Of a stretch of 64,000 nt of DNA, positions 22,212-33,578 are shown piece by piece. The notes beneath the pieces were generated by a model. The model saw nothing but the letters and a program-made list of their open reading frames with translations. It made no database searches and was not told the DNA's origin. The DNA comes from Ochotona curzoniae (Eukaryota > Chordata > Mammalia > Lagomorpha > Ochotonidae), in the NCBI RefSeq assembly GCF_017591425.1, contig NW_024464918.1, positions 22,968,001 through 23,032,000 on the forward strand, in the 5' to 3' direction. The first letter of the stretch is position 1; each line of letters starts with the position of its first letter. A program made the translations under genes and the position numbers.

Positions 22212-22527
22212 AAGTGAACCTTACAGCCAACATTGTAGCACACCGTATTAAGCCCTTGCCTGTGACACTGGCATCCCTTATGAGCCATGGTTTCAGTCCT
22301 GGCTGCTCCATTTCCAGCCACTGTAAGCAGTGGAGGATGGTCCACATGCTTGGAGCCTTTCCATACAAGTAAGGGACCCATGTGAAACCGCTGTTTCCTG
22401 ACTTTAGTGCCCCTGCTTCTGCTCCAGGGATTTGAGCCCTTTGGGGAGTACAACAGTAGATGAAAGGTCTCTCTCCTTCTGCCTTTCTCTAACTTTGCCT
22501 TGCAAATAAATCTGAAAAAATAAAAAG
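22212..22527 (+). repeat. CSINE, old copy
   Basis: Degraded head ('cagccaacattgtagcacac'), then 'actggcatcccttatgagcc', 'gctgctccatttccagccac', 'cagtggaggatggtccacat', and a 3' end 'ctctaactttgccttgcaaa' followed by 'taaatctgaaaaaataaa'. Confidence 0.8.
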
Positions 22528-24400
22528 TAGATCGCAACATTCAGTGCTGCTCAGTCCTGACAACCTCAGGTCACTGAAGTTGCTAAGCAGCCATCTTCTC
22601 ACCTCTAAACAGGACAGCACTTTGCTGGGATACGCAAAACTGTGGTGCAAGGAAGGGATCAAATCATTCATCGGAGCTGATTGGCTTTCCAGCCATGTTG
22701 GATTTCAGTCCTTAATTCAAGGGCACTTAGCTAGATTGGCTTCCTCAACTTCTGTCAGGACCTTAGCAACTACGCAGCCTCTTCAGTGTTTCTTTAAGGC
22801 TGGTTTATTCAAGAGATTTCTCCAGTTCAGATAATCAATAAGAAATCAAGAGCCTTTTCCTAATGAAGACTCTGTAGGCCAGAAGTAATAAACCCATGAC
22901 CCACAAATCATACTCATGACAGACAATATTGATTTTTTTGTTATGACATTGGAGAAACTAGTTCAGCATGTATAAAAGTTATGCTTTTTTTAACATAAAA
23001 CTCTGAATTTTCAGATTAAAAAAAAACATACTGAACATCGGACAGCACATGCAATATTCTGTGTCGTGGGGCGGGGGGAGTGTGTAACTGATTTGCACTG
23101 AATAGCTCTTTGGTCCCATAAGAAGCAGCACAAGCCTTCCTAGTTTGCCTGGTTTATTTTATCCATGCTACTTCATTACCGTGGGGGTCTTTTAGAGGAC
23201 CAACCCAGTAGGTAAGTTCAGAAGCCAAAATCAGAGATCGTGAATGGTCCTCCAAAAATGAATAAGGCTGGTGACTTATTTTCTATTTCTATTTTTATTT
23301 TTACTTTTGTATAAAAAATGATCACTAGAAGAATGATATAAAAGTAGGATTTGAGATCAAAATTTTTCAAGGGCGACTGCTTGAGTTTCCCACCTCACTG
23401 TTTCCCCTTTGCTTTCCATGAACGTTCCTCTCTCAAAGGAATCATCAGAATCCCCCTGCCTCCTTTTTCTCTTCTTTTTTTCTAAACTCATTTGCACTCT
23501 TGGTAGCAATTGTGGGAGCCCTGCAGGGGAATAATTGCAGGAGAATTAACCTCTGTCATTTTTCTAAAAATAGCACTAATAAATCTAATCATAGGTAATT
23601 TACCTGTCCATGTTCCTTGGAGGTAACCAGTGGCAAAGAAAGACGTGGCAGCCTGGCACTCCTTCAGCAATTATCTGTGCTCTGAGTTCCCAGTGCATGT
23701 GTGCTTACCCCATTTAAAAACACAGAAGCCAGATCGGGCCCCCTCCCCAGCCTCCCCCACCCCCCCGCCCCAACCTCATGACCCTCAGCATATTTCTGCA
23801 GGAGTTTGAATAAGCCTGTTCTAGAAGAATGTGTTGGAATCCTCAAAACCGGGGGAGCAGGCCTCAATCTAGTGCGTTAGTAGGATCCTTCCTTGAAGGG
23901 CTTGGAATACCCCCAGGGATTTGTTTGTACCTCCATTTGCTGTGTCTGAGCATCCTTCATCACAGTCCTCTGTCCCAAGTTGCATGACCACAACTGAAAC
24001 CTGTTGGAGGAGGTTTCTCGGTGCAAAGAAAGGGGAGGGGCCAAGGCCACAGGCAGGTTGACGGGATTCTGGTTGGCAAACGGTACTGAAGCAAGTGATT
24101 GTTTCCTTGCACCACCCGGAAACTTGTTTTCTCTTATTCAATGCACAAAGGTATGAATGGAATTTTCCCCTTTTGTTCTCCCCGAAGGTTCCAAGAGGTC
24201 AAGTGCAGTGTGGGCATCCAGGAAATGTACTTCTCCAAGCTTCCTTTCTAGTGGCACTCAAAACACAGAATGTAAAATCCCTGTAAATTCCACTGCAGAG
24301 ACAAAGCCCTGAGCCCTTCAGTGCACAGAAAAGATTGTCTATTATCTATCCATTCAAAGGAAGTGTGCAGTTACTTAAATTGCCTTTGTCTTCTTCTTTT
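22528..24400. other. Intronic sequence before the first exon
   Basis: No transposon was recognised. The C-rich tract at 23739-23771 is listed separately. The last 130 bp lead into the splice acceptor of the 24404 exon. Two - strand frames (23664-24141) are unsupported. Confidence 0.45.
23739..23771 (-). other. C-rich tract with G-quadruplex potential on the - strand
   Basis: On the + strand there are C-runs of 5, 4, 5, 7 and 4, separated by 't', 'agcct', 'a' and 'g'. The complementary strand therefore fits the G3+N1-7 quadruplex pattern with spare runs, and the + strand fits an i-motif. It lies about 630 bp upstream of the first exon. The transcript carries the C-rich strand, so any quadruplex would form in DNA rather than in the pre-mRNA. 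Confidence 0.75.
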
Positions 24401-24403
24401 CAG

Positions 24404-24501
24404 CTGACATTATCTCTACGGTAGAATTCAACCACACAGGAGAATTACTAGCGACAGGGGACAAGGGGGGTCGGGTTGTAATATTTCAACGAGAGCAGGA
24501 G
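24404..24501 (+). CDS. PPP2R2B: PPP2R2B coding exon, 98 nt (first WD40 blade)
   Basis: This is an internal exon of the B55 beta regulatory subunit of protein phosphatase 2A, which directs the PP2A A/C core enzyme to phospho-substrates. The acceptor is pyrimidine-rich and ends in CAG at 24403; the donor is GAG followed by gtaagt at 24502. The exon begins with the last two bases of a split alanine codon and then reads 32 residues, from [20 protein letters not shown] through [12 protein letters not shown]. In the 443-residue subunit this is about residues 24-56, the strands of the first propeller blade. 'NHTGE' and 'FQREQE' match PPP2R2B as I remember it, whereas PPP2R2A has 'NHSGE' and 'FQQEQE'. 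The 98-nt length is the family's usual exon size. The preceding exon is outside the window. Confidence 0.96.
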
Positions 24502-25133
24502 GTAAGTAGCGGTGAATGCAAAATGTTTTCTCCTCTTTTTAAAAGAGATCTCCCACTGTTCCTTAATCCTCGTGTGTTGCCTTTAACCTTGCTGTTTTGC
24601 TCATAAACTTAAAAAGTACATTGACAGTTTTTCCAGAAACCTCTCGTTACACAGCCTGCTCTGGGCACAGCCTTCCATCTCTCCAGCCCTGGATACTGAA
24701 CATCCGAAATGACTTCACTTCTTGTCTGACCCACAGAGTCCCAGTGGTGCTTATGGAGTTCAACACCCCCTTCTGGTGTGAAACTTATCCTTGATGTATT
24801 GAAAGTCATTGCCCCTGGTTTCAGGGGCTGACAGAGTATGATGAAGGGAAGAAAAAAAATAGTCTCATTTTGCCAAGACATGTGAACAGGACAAGTGGGA
24901 TTAGGGAAGAAACCAGAGTGCAGGGTCCGTAAAGCACCGATGGGAGTGGACAGCCCATGAAGTGATATGAGCGTGACACATGGTGGGCACACCCACTGGC
25001 ACAGGGGACATGGGAGTGCCCAGAGCTGAGCTCTGCCTGTCCCATTCTTTGAAAGAAGAAACCCTTGCTCCCAGGTCACTCTCAAAATGCTTTTTTGAGA
25101 CTTCAGTTCCACTAGGAATTGTTTCTCTTTTTC

Positions 25134-25186
25134 CGCGTGTGTGTGTGTGTGTGTGTGCGCGCACATGTGTGTGTGTGTACACGTGT
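25134..25186. repeat. 53-bp alternating purine-pyrimidine tract (Z-DNA candidate)
   Basis: From 25134 ('cgcgtgtg') through a GT run, 'gcgcgcacat', another GT run and 'acacgtgt' to 25186, purines and pyrimidines alternate without a break. Mixed CG and GT/CA steps of this length favour left-handed DNA under supercoiling. It begins about 630 bp downstream of the exon donor site. The frames of 180 and 185 codons that cross it on opposite strands are not supported as genes. Confidence 0.9.
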
Positions 25187-26369
25187 CTGTTTTGTCAGAA
25201 TGGAATTATGGCCCAATCTGATTTCCTTGGCCTCCCCTGGCATGGTCATATAGAGCTTCCAGCAGGCAAGTCTGTGTGCCTCGTAACACTCCCATCTGCC
25301 ACCGCCTGCCTCGGAGATTCACTCAGCCCTTGGGAAGCACGAGAAAGGTTTCATCAGAGACTTCCTTGGCAATTTAATGCCTGCTTTGTGCCTCAAAGCC
25401 ATTTGCATTACCCCTCCCCTCCAAAAAGGAAAGCCTCATTTAGAGGTGATATATTTGGTAATTGCACATTATTTGCAATTAATTTCTATAAGGGCGTCAT
25501 AATCCCTTGGGATTCTGTATAAATTCAAGTGTTCAGCATTAAATCAGGCACCCAGCCTATTGTGTTGGCCCTGGAAATGCAAAAATGTGGTTGGCAAGTA
25601 GCAACTAATAGCTCTTCGTGACCTGGAATTTTTCCTGTTCTTCCAGAGCTGCCTAGTGCTAATTGGTCTGGCACATACCACACACACTTGACAGTCTAAT
25701 TTGGATGGTAGCAAATCAACATTCGTATAAATTTATTGTTAAAGGTGGACTTACTCTCTCCTAAGCAAGTATGTCAGCAGTTAAAGTCCTTTGAAAACTG
25801 ACTTCAGAGCTTCTGCATTTTTTTTTGTTAAGACCCAGTTAAATTCACACTGATAAGGTGGAACTACCCAGTGCTGTACCTGGTTGACAGTGTTCCAGTA
25901 TACATTTTGCGATAGCTCTAAGAGTTTCCTATTTTAATTTCCTGAAATGTTTGGAAAGGCTGGAGTGTGGAGTGGTCAGCAGTGGGTTTGGATGTGCTGT
26001 ATACACCCAGGAACTATTTTGCTCTAAGTATTTGTAACAACTGTTTACTGAGACCCAGGTTTGAATTGGTGAGAAGTTTCCCAAAGCCTGAATCTTGACT
26101 CTCCGGGTAAAATGCCTGAAACAGCCCCCCTGCTTCCCTCTTTCTGTGTGTCTCTTCCGTGTGTTCTGTTGTTCTCTTTGTCCCCTCTCCTGTCATCTTG
26201 CTCTCGCCTCCTTTCATTTTCTCATCATTTATTTACTTCCTGCTGTTCACTATCTGCACAATCACTGCTAGGGGAAAGCCAGAGGAAGAGTTTCCCCTTT
26301 TGCTTCATGATGCAGCTGGCGTCTCTGAACGCCAGTTTTGTCCCTTGTTTGGGGGAAGCAGAGAGAGAG

Positions 26370-26490
26370 CTGGATGGAGCCATGCGACCTTGAGGCAGTA
26401 ACTTAATATCACTGACCCTCTTTCGGCTCTGCCTATCTTTCAGATTCTAGGAGGATCGGGTGAGATTTTTTAAAAGCCAGTGACAATTGC
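26370..26490 (+). repeat. MIR SINE fragment, sense
   Basis: 'gccatgcgaccttgaggcag' followed by 'taacttaatatcactgaccc' corresponds to MIR 'tgtgaccttgggcaagttac', with 'agattctaggagg' after it. Short and diverged. Confidence 0.5.
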
Positions 26491-26892
26491 TGAAGTTGCA
26501 GCTTTGTCCTATTTATAGGGGATGGCTACAAGTATACAAATAGCCTTCAGAAAATGCATGGAAAAATGTGCTATGGGGAAAAAAATATGTGAGCTTCACA
26601 ATTTCCTGGACCAGAATAAGCTTTTTCTTTAATTCCATTTTCACCCCCTACCAGCATGACTTGGTTTACCTCAAAGGATATCCAAGGTATATTTTAGGAT
26701 ATGTGACAAAAATATGAAAACTTAGCTGGATTTTAAAATTGTGTCCTATTTTACCCTCTTTCTATTTCTGTGTTATGTATATCATGTATAAGTACAGAAG
26801 TTCATGCATAAAATTTACAAATGTATTTCTAAGACAGGAATATTTGTTAACGGGGACACACACAAAAACGTTGAAAGGATGAGTGTCTAACC

Positions 26893-27117
26893 TACTGGAA
26901 CAGCCCACATCCCATTTCAGAGTACCTGTGTTTGAGTGTTGGCTGTAACACAAGCCCTGGGAACCAACAGGGATGGCTCAAATGATTGGGCTTCTGCTAC
27001 CCACATGGCAGGCCTAGGTTGAGTTCCCAGCTTCAGCCCTCGCCCATTTAGGATCATTTAGGGAGTACACTGACTGATCAGAATGATATCTCACTTTCTT
27101 TTTCTCAACTAACATAA
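26893..27117 (+). repeat. CSINE fragment, old copy
   Basis: Body segments 'ggatggctcaaatgattggg', 'gctacccacatggcaggcct', 'catttagggagtacactgac' and a 'ctcactttctttttctcaac' end. The tRNA-like head is poorly preserved. It sits directly upstream of another sense CSINE. Confidence 0.65.
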
Positions 27118-27119
27118 AG

Positions 27120-27437
27120 TTGGGCCCAGCACAGTAGCCTGGTGGCTAAAGTCTTCGCCTTACATGCACCAGAATCCTATATGGGCACCAATTCATGTCC
27201 CAACTGTTCAACTTCCCACTTGTTTGTGGCCTGGGAAAGCAGTAGAGGATGGCCCAAAGTCTTGGGACACTGTGCCTGCATGGGGGACCCGGAGGAAGTT
27301 CCTGGCTTCAGATCAGCTCAGCTCCAGCCCTTGCAGCCACTTGGGAAGTGAACCAGTGGATGGAGGATCTTTCTGTCTCTCCTTCTCTCAGTAAATCTGC
27401 CTTTCCAATCAAAATTAATCTTTAAAAAAATAAACAA
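27120..27437 (+). repeat. CSINE, nearly full-length
   Basis: 'ttgggcccagcacagtagcc' head, 'tatatgggcaccaattcatg', 'gtttgtggcctgggaaagca', 'gaagtgaaccagtggatgga', ending 'ttaatctttaaaaaaataaa'. It is in tandem with the older copy at 26893 and ends about 190 bp before the 166-nt exon. Confidence 0.9.
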
Positions 27438-27630
27438 AATGTTTGAAGAAGCTTGGAAAGCCCCGAACTAGCATTAAAGAGGTGGCTGTCCTGGTCCCGG
27501 ACTAATCCCACCACTAATGATTCTGCCCAAAATGAAAGATGAATAAAGGGCGGGCGGAGGGCAATTGGGGAATTTTGTAGTTGGCTTCCGTAATTTAATT
27601 TTTGTGTATTTTTTTTCTTCCTTCCTACAG

Positions 27631-27796
27631 AGTAAAAATCAGATTCACCGTAGGGGTGAATACAATGTTTACAGCACATTCCAGAGCCATGAACCCGAGT
27701 TCGATTACCTGAAGAGTTTAGAAATAGAAGAAAAAATTAATAAAATAAGATGGCTTCCTCAACAGAATGCAGCTTACTTTCTTCTGTCTACTAATG
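27631..27796 (+). CDS. PPP2R2B: PPP2R2B coding exon, 166 nt (blade 1-2 region with acidic stretch)
   Basis: The exon follows a 'ttcttccttcctacag' acceptor and ends at a G before the donor gtaggt. It encodes 55 residues (about 57-111) from [20 protein letters not shown] to [13 protein letters not shown], plus the first base of the next Asp codon. '[20 protein letters not shown]' is nearly invariant in B55 subunits; its acidic residues belong to the propeller face that in B55 structures contacts substrates and inhibitors. 'KNQ.HRRGEY' and '[10 protein letters not shown]' are PPP2R2B-type residues (PPP2R2A has 'NAAQF', PPP2R2D 'NAAHF'). Position 61 is Ile, where I recall Val in the human protein. 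Length and phase fit the 113-nt exon downstream. Confidence 0.97.
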
Positions 27797-28542
27797 GTAG
27801 GTGGACTTACTCTATTTGTTGTTCTGTGAATGAAGTGTAGTCTGCCGAATGGTGGGCTTCAGTCTGTCTGAGCCTCCGTTTTCTTTTTTGCCTTGTGCGC
27901 TGTTATGCACTTATCAACACCTTTGTAATGGAGGAATGGCGAGCACATGCAAAGCAGGTTGTCAGGACCTAGTAGCCATTCTTTTTAAAAATACCGACTT
28001 AATGACCCAGTTATGTGAAACTGTGATCTGCAGTTTTCAACAAAGGTAGATTATTTGCAGGTGTTTCTGGAATGTGATTTCCTGTCTTCAAATTCACTTA
28101 GTGTTATTCTGGGAATGCGTTTCAAGAAATTCAACATGGTGTCTCCATGAATTTGGCACACTAAGTAGTAGTTATTAATCCCTGAATGTATCTCAGGGCC
28201 TGTGAAGCAGATGGCTGTGTGTCTGACAAAGTCAAGGTCCCAGCTAGGAGCTCAAGAAGAAAGCACAGACCCTCCTAAAGAGCTGGGAGCATCGTTCTCT
28301 CTCTAGTCCCTGCTAAACAAAACCACCTGTGTCCAACACAGGGTAGAAGGTGTCAATGGAACAGTATGGCATTGTAGTAGAAGAGGATTAGTATATGAGG
28401 GGTGACACACCCTCCCCCAAACAAATAAAAAGTCAGTCATTTCTTGCTGTATGTGAACCTCTGAGGAGTGCACATTGAAGTCAAGAAAGATAGATTTGCT
28501 GTTTTTACTTCCACCCAACATTTTTTAAAAAGGGAACTGTTC

Positions 28543-28861
28543 AGGCCCAGCATGGTGGAGCAGTGGTTAAGATCCTTTCCTTGCAAGCCCGGGATTCCAT
28601 ATGGGCACCAGTTCTAGTCCCGGCAGCCCTGCTTCCCATCCAGCTCCCTGCCTGTAGCCCAGGAAAGCAGTTGAGGACGGCCCAAAGCTTTGGGACCCTG
28701 CACCCGTGTGGGAGACCCAGAAGAGGCTCCTGGCTTCGGATTGGCTCAGCTCCAGCCGTTGCAGCCGCCTGGGGAGTGAATCATTGGACGGAAGATCTTC
28801 CTCTCTGTCTCTCCTCTCTGTATATCCGCCTTTCCAATAAAAATAAATTTAAAAAAAAAAG
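28543..28861 (+). repeat. CSINE, nearly full-length
   Basis: 'aggcccagcatggtggagca' head with B-box-like 'agttctagtcc', 'catccagctccctgcctgta', 'ggagtgaatcattggacgga', and an A tail at about 28845-28860. It is relatively well preserved, second only to the 12081 copy. Confidence 0.93.
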
Positions 28862-30740
28862 TTGAACATATCACGTGAAAAACTGCCAAAATGCATATAA
28901 TGCAGACATTCACATTTTTGTAAAAATTGAAGAAATAAAATGTTCATTATGATTAATTTTTTTAATTGTGCATGGTATGTGCACTGGTAGATACATGCCC
29001 TTTATTTTGTGAATTTTTATAGTAAGCCTTATATTACTCTTACCCAGAAAAAAAAGACCCCCTTGTTTTCACGTGCATAAACACCAACTATGAAGCCAGC
29101 ATAGAGAAGTGTTCTCAGAATGACACTTCGGAAACAACCTGTTTTGGAGGTCACACAAGCAGGTCTTTTCTCTGCAGATGAAGATCACCACTCATCTGTC
29201 TTTCCAGATTACAACTAGTTTGGTTCTTCCTTAGAACTGTTTTTATTGTACCGTTCACCTTCCGTGAACTTGGTTTCTTAGAAGCCAAATCACAAGAATT
29301 TGTTTATAATTTCTTTTGATTTTGTTGTTTATGTCTCACTTATAGACTCTGAAGATTTCAGATTATTCAAAATAAGAGAAACTGGTGATTCTCCCTTAAT
29401 TAATTTCAGTAAAGTGCCTGGTCTTTTCTAAAACTAGCATACTCTGTATTATGAAATTTAGTCTATTGATTATTGCAATAGAATTCAAAGAGTTATTAAC
29501 TACTTTGTTTTGGGAGCAGGGATGGAAGAGAAAGTGAAATGCAATGAAGATTAATTATATAGCACGATGTTCTGTTAATTGAGTTTTTAAATAGTTTTTT
29601 GATTAACAACGATATTATCTTCCCATTTGGGATGCTCTTTCATATGCCAGCAGCATCTCAAAATGAGTCCTATAAGAAAATTCCCCATTTTCTAGTACAA
29701 TTTTCTTTTTTGGAATAATATTGAGGTTGAGATTCTGCCTTAAGCCATATGGGTTATCATGCTAAATGTAATGGAAGACAATTGGAATTACTGTACAAAA
29801 GTGAAAATGATGATAGATAATAAGATTGCATTTAAAAGCTGCTACAGTCCTGACAAACTTCTCAGAGAACCAGCCAGAAGAGAGAAAAAGTCATTACTCA
29901 TAACTACAGACATATGTTCCTTAGACTTTTTTAGCCATAAAGCTTCAAGACACTGAGTCAAGGAAAAATGTGTAATAATAAAGTCAAGAATGACTGCAGG
30001 CAACATGACTGTGGGGAATTGGATTGAATTTGCCATCAATTATCTTTTTTTTTTTAAGAAAAAAAAATGTGCTTATCTCATTATACTTGGATACAATTTT
30101 TACTTTCTTCTGGAGTACATTTTTTACATTATGATTTTAGTGAAAAATACACCAACTTTCAATTATGAATCTTGACTTTGATTATTTGCCTTGTGAAAGC
30201 ACATGGCTGTAGTTTCCTACTCTTGTCTTAATACCTACGATGAGACGAGAAGGCACAGTTAATTTGTTTTTCTTCCAGTGAAAGTGGTACACATTTATTG
30301 GAAAAAAAAAAAACAGAAGCAAAATGAAGACAGTGAAAGTGCGTCCATCAAGGGAAAACTGCCACTAATGTATTTAAAAGAAAAAGCAAAGAGGCATAGA
30401 TAAATGTTCACTCTTTAATATAAATGTGATAGTCTGCAAAGTTTTCTCATCAGATATTTAATATAATAAATTAACAATTAATAACAGAAATTTCATCCTA
30501 ATTATTAGTCTTCCAAACATCATACCATTTCAGTGTCTGCGTAATGTCCACTTCTATGACTTCTCCTTAATTTACTAGCAGACCATGATCTGTTAACAAA
30601 TTTTCACTGCTGTAAATTATATTTTATATACTAATATATTAATATGTGCCCATAAATACTCTTGTGGGGATATATATTGGTATAGGCAACATATATATTA
30701 TAAACTAGGCAAAATAAATATCATTAACTACACATATTTA
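28862..30740. other. AT-rich intronic sequence, no feature recognised
   Basis: About 1.9 kb with no exon or named repeat. Includes a run of T followed by A near 30044-30067 that could form a short perfect hairpin. The 29150-29215 stretch looked exon-like at first but has no supportable reading frame. Confidence 0.45.
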
Positions 30741-30750
30741 AAAGATACAA

Positions 30751-31078
30751 ACATTTTTTTTAAATTTTTTTTAATTGGAAAAGCAAATATACAGATAGGA
30801 GATCCAGAGAGAAAGATCTTCCATTCACTGATTCACTCCTCAAGTTACCACAATGGCCATAACTGAGCTAATCTGAAGCTAGGAACCAGGAGCTTCTTCC
30901 CTGTCTCCCACGTGGGTGCAGGGTCCCCAGACTTTAGGCCATCGTCTGCTGCTTTCCCAGACCACAAGTAGGGATTCTGAGTGGGAAGTGGAGCAGCTGG
31001 AATACGAGCCAGAATCCACATGGGATCCCCATGGACACAAGGTGAGGATTTAGCCAGTAGGCTATTGTGCCAGGCCCA
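30751..31078 (-). repeat. CSINE, antisense, with 8-bp TSD
   Basis: Begins with the reversed A-rich tail (T runs at 30754-30772), then 'tcttccattcactgattcac', 'gctaggaaccaggagcttct', 'cacatgggatccccatggac', and ends at the reversed head 'aggctattgtgccaggccc'. Direct repeats 'agatacaa' flank it at 30743-30750 and 31079-31086. Confidence 0.93.
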
Positions 31079-31089
31079 GATACAATTCT

Positions 31090-32784
31090 TTATAAAATAT
31101 AATATCCAGGACATTTTCTTACTAGTTACCTCTAGAGATAGTTGAATTTTTTAGCTTTGTTTATTTTTATTTTCTAATTTGTGACATATACTACTTGTAG
31201 AATAATAAAGAGAAACTGAAAGACTGTACTTACAACACTATTAAGCTTCTAACACCATCAAAATAAGACATAGACAAAATATTACTAGAATTAATATAAT
31301 ATGTTGGCAGTGAATGTCCCTGATTAAAATAATTACAAATGACTTATTCTGAATCTTCAACCTGTGATTTCCGTTTTCTCTGTCTAGCAGTTTGTCATTC
31401 ATGATTTAAAAAAAAAAAAGGCATAAGACAAACTTGCCTAGCAAATGGGATGGGATACTTTTCACAGCCATGCGACAAAACATTTGGTGTGAAATATACT
31501 GGCTCTTGGGTTCCTCCAAGCCACAGCTGATCAGACCTCCTCTAGTAACTGCATAACTATGGGCCATCTTTTCTCTTCTCACCCTCAAAAGCAGTGCAGT
31601 GTGCAGCAAAATCTCCAGAGAGGTGCCAGCATCTAGAGTGCAAGTTCTAACTTAAATCCACAGCTTCAAAAGCCTGCTTTGCCTTTTGCTCCCCAGCACA
31701 TGCCAGAGCGAGCCCACATTAGAGCAATGCGGGGGGCGGGGGGACACACTTAGAAGCTTGACTGGGTGTGCCTACAGACAGGTGGCCCCATTGATGGGTG
31801 CACGTAGCCCCTTGTTGCTGAAATCCTGCTGTGTGGCACCCTGAGGGTCCTGAGGGCAAGGCTGTCATTTCTGACATCTTACGAGGAAGCAGGGCTGTGG
31901 ATCCCTGGCATTCAGAAGATCTGCACTCCACGGGGCCAAGGAGTGAAGGTGGCACAGTCAGGTGTGATGAAACAAGAGCGAGATATAGTGGGGCAAAGAG
32001 AGAGGAACACACACCAGGGCAGAGCAGCTTTTTTCCGCAGAACTCAGACCCTAAGTAGACGATCAGAGAAGCCCTTGGATGTGCTGATGTCATCTATCGG
32101 GATGAGACTGGAGTCAGCAGTGTTGTATGCTCCACCTGCTGTCATTCACTTTGTCCTCAGAAGAACTCACTTGAAGAAAATACTGTTTTCCCCCAACATA
32201 GAAATAAACAGAGACGCACAGACACAGTCCTGATTTGTCAGGTTGATGTATGTGGGGCCTATACTAAAACTTGCTCACTTTCTGTCTGGAATTCAAATAT
32301 AACTAGGTTTTATATTTCTGTGCTAATCAAAGCTTTTTCTAGGATGTGGGGATACCCAACAAAGGCGGCCAGGTAGTTGCCTTTCTGCAGGGGAATCAAA
32401 GCAAGCAGGAACAGAGAAGGCAGGATCTGATCAGGAAGCCTACAGAAGCATGTGGCCTACATATGTTGGACCCAACCAGGTTTTCTTATTGGGCAGGCCG
32501 TCTCCCACTCCCCAGCTTGACTTGGCCTCTTCTACTCATTTCCCCAGCCTGGCCAACTCCCATCAGCACTGGACTTCTCACCTCTGTTTCAGTGCTATGA
32601 AGAATGACAGGTGTTTTCAAGTGGCAAAAAGGGTAGGAAACAGGCAAAGATGACAAAGGCTGTCTGCAGCTGAAGGACTCCAAGTAGATGGCAATGGGAA
32701 TGGAGCCGTGGGATTCATCCCCCTCATCAATGTAGGTCCCTGAGTGTTGCTGAAATAACACTCTAGAAGAGAATCATCTCTCCA
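31090..32784. other. Intronic sequence, no feature recognised
   Basis: No exon or repeat family was assigned. A G-rich dyad of two six-G runs lies at about 31730-31742. Frames at 31719-32233 on both strands overlap each other and are unsupported. Confidence 0.45.
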
Positions 32785-33190
32785 ACTGATACTTGTTGAG
32801 CACCTGCTCTTGGTGATGAATATACCACACAGGATCTCTGCCTCCAGAGATTTGACATGCTAGTGAGACAGAAACAAATAAACAGAGAGTAAAAGCCAAC
32901 CAATGTTTAGGTAGTAACAAGTACCTTGAAGAAAAATGAAGCCAGAAAAAGGTGAAGGCTTGTAGACAGTGGGGTGTGAGCAGAAAGAGAACTAAAGATA
33001 TGAGTTACATAAAAAGAAGCATAAAGTGCTTTCTTGGCAGAAGACATAGCAAGTACAAAAGCCCTGAGAGCAGGACTGGGCTGGATGCTAGAGTGAAGAG
33101 GTCAAGGGTAGATGGTGAGATGGGAAAGATGGAGGTAGTGCAGCATACAGACCATGAAGGGCCTTTCCCAACATGGCAAGAAAGAGCAGT
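32785..33190 (-). mobile_element. L2 LINE 3' region, antisense
   Basis: Starts at the reversed L2 terminus ('cttgttgagcacctgctctt') and runs through 'gagacagaaacaaataaaca', 'agtacaaaagccctgagagc' (the L2 stretch around 'gcaaaggccctgag') and 'accatgaagggcctttccca'. About 400 bp are collinear with the L2 3' end. It lies some 390 bp before the 113-nt exon. Confidence 0.75.
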
Positions 33191-33578
33191 GATCCAGTGA
33201 GGTGGATGCTGAAAGAGAGCCCATCAAAAACATGTATGGTTAATTTTCCATATCAGGGACTAACACAGTCAAATAGTAAGCTCTAGCTGTGGTTACTCTT
33301 ACTCCATGCTCAGCAGTTTTACTGAATGAGCCTAATTAGCATGTACACTGTGGATCTGGCAGAGCCTTGTCATCTGTTCCAGCTTTGTTCACACTTTTTC
33401 TTTTGAATTGTGTCTTGCCTTCCAATGACAGATTTATGCACTACAGCTTCCATACTTATTTTTTTTTCCTTCATCACTTCCACCTTTCTCCAATCCCCTG
33501 AGCCTCCCCCCCAAAAAAAATTTTTTTATAGGTTTTCTTTGCACTGGACATCTGACTTCCTCTGCTCACCCTCCACAG

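Larger units (their letters stand above)
1..24403 (+). other. PPP2R2B: Upstream intron of PPP2R2B (partial, 5' end outside window)
   Basis: The 3' end of this intron is fixed by the pyrimidine-rich acceptor ending in CAG at 24401-24403. The first exon base is the second base of an alanine codon, so this is a phase-1 intron. The preceding coding exon (the N-terminal region of the subunit) is not recognisable anywhere upstream, so the intron is longer than 24.4 kb. It holds interspersed repeats, listed separately, plus unassigned unique sequence. Long first introns are known for this gene in other mammals. I saw no CpG island or alternative first exon. Confidence 0.8.
24502..27630 (+). other. 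PPP2R2B: PPP2R2B intron between the 98-nt and 166-nt exons
   Basis: A 3129-bp phase-0 intron with donor gtaagt and acceptor 'cttccttcctacag'. A plausible branch-point region is the 'gtaatttaat' stretch about 40 bp upstream of the acceptor. It contains a Z-DNA-type tract (25134-25186), a MIR fragment and two consecutive sense CSINEs that end about 190 bp before the next exon. 25370-25760 is repeat-free and AT-rich, with an octamer 'atttgcat' and several 'attaat' motifs. Confidence 0.93.
27797..33578 (+). other. PPP2R2B: PPP2R2B intron between the 166-nt and 113-nt exons
   Basis: A 5782-bp phase-1 intron (Asp codon split G/AT) with donor gtaggt and acceptor 'tcaccctccacag'; 'ctgac' at 33552-33556 is a good branch-point candidate. 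It contains a sense CSINE (28543), an antisense CSINE (30751) and an antisense L2 (32785). 28862-30740 and 31090-32780 are AT-rich with no assigned feature apart from a T/A-run palindrome near 30044-30067. Confidence 0.93.

Noticed and set aside
24609..25522. Overlapping 185-codon (-) and 180-codon (+) frames next to the first exon
   Set aside because: They overlap on opposite strands and run through the GT/CG alternating tract; no homology recognised. Lack of stops reflects local composition.
29150..29215. Possible processed-pseudogene or exon fragment
   Set aside because: The stretch suggested a short reading frame, but no known protein or splice site pair supports it.
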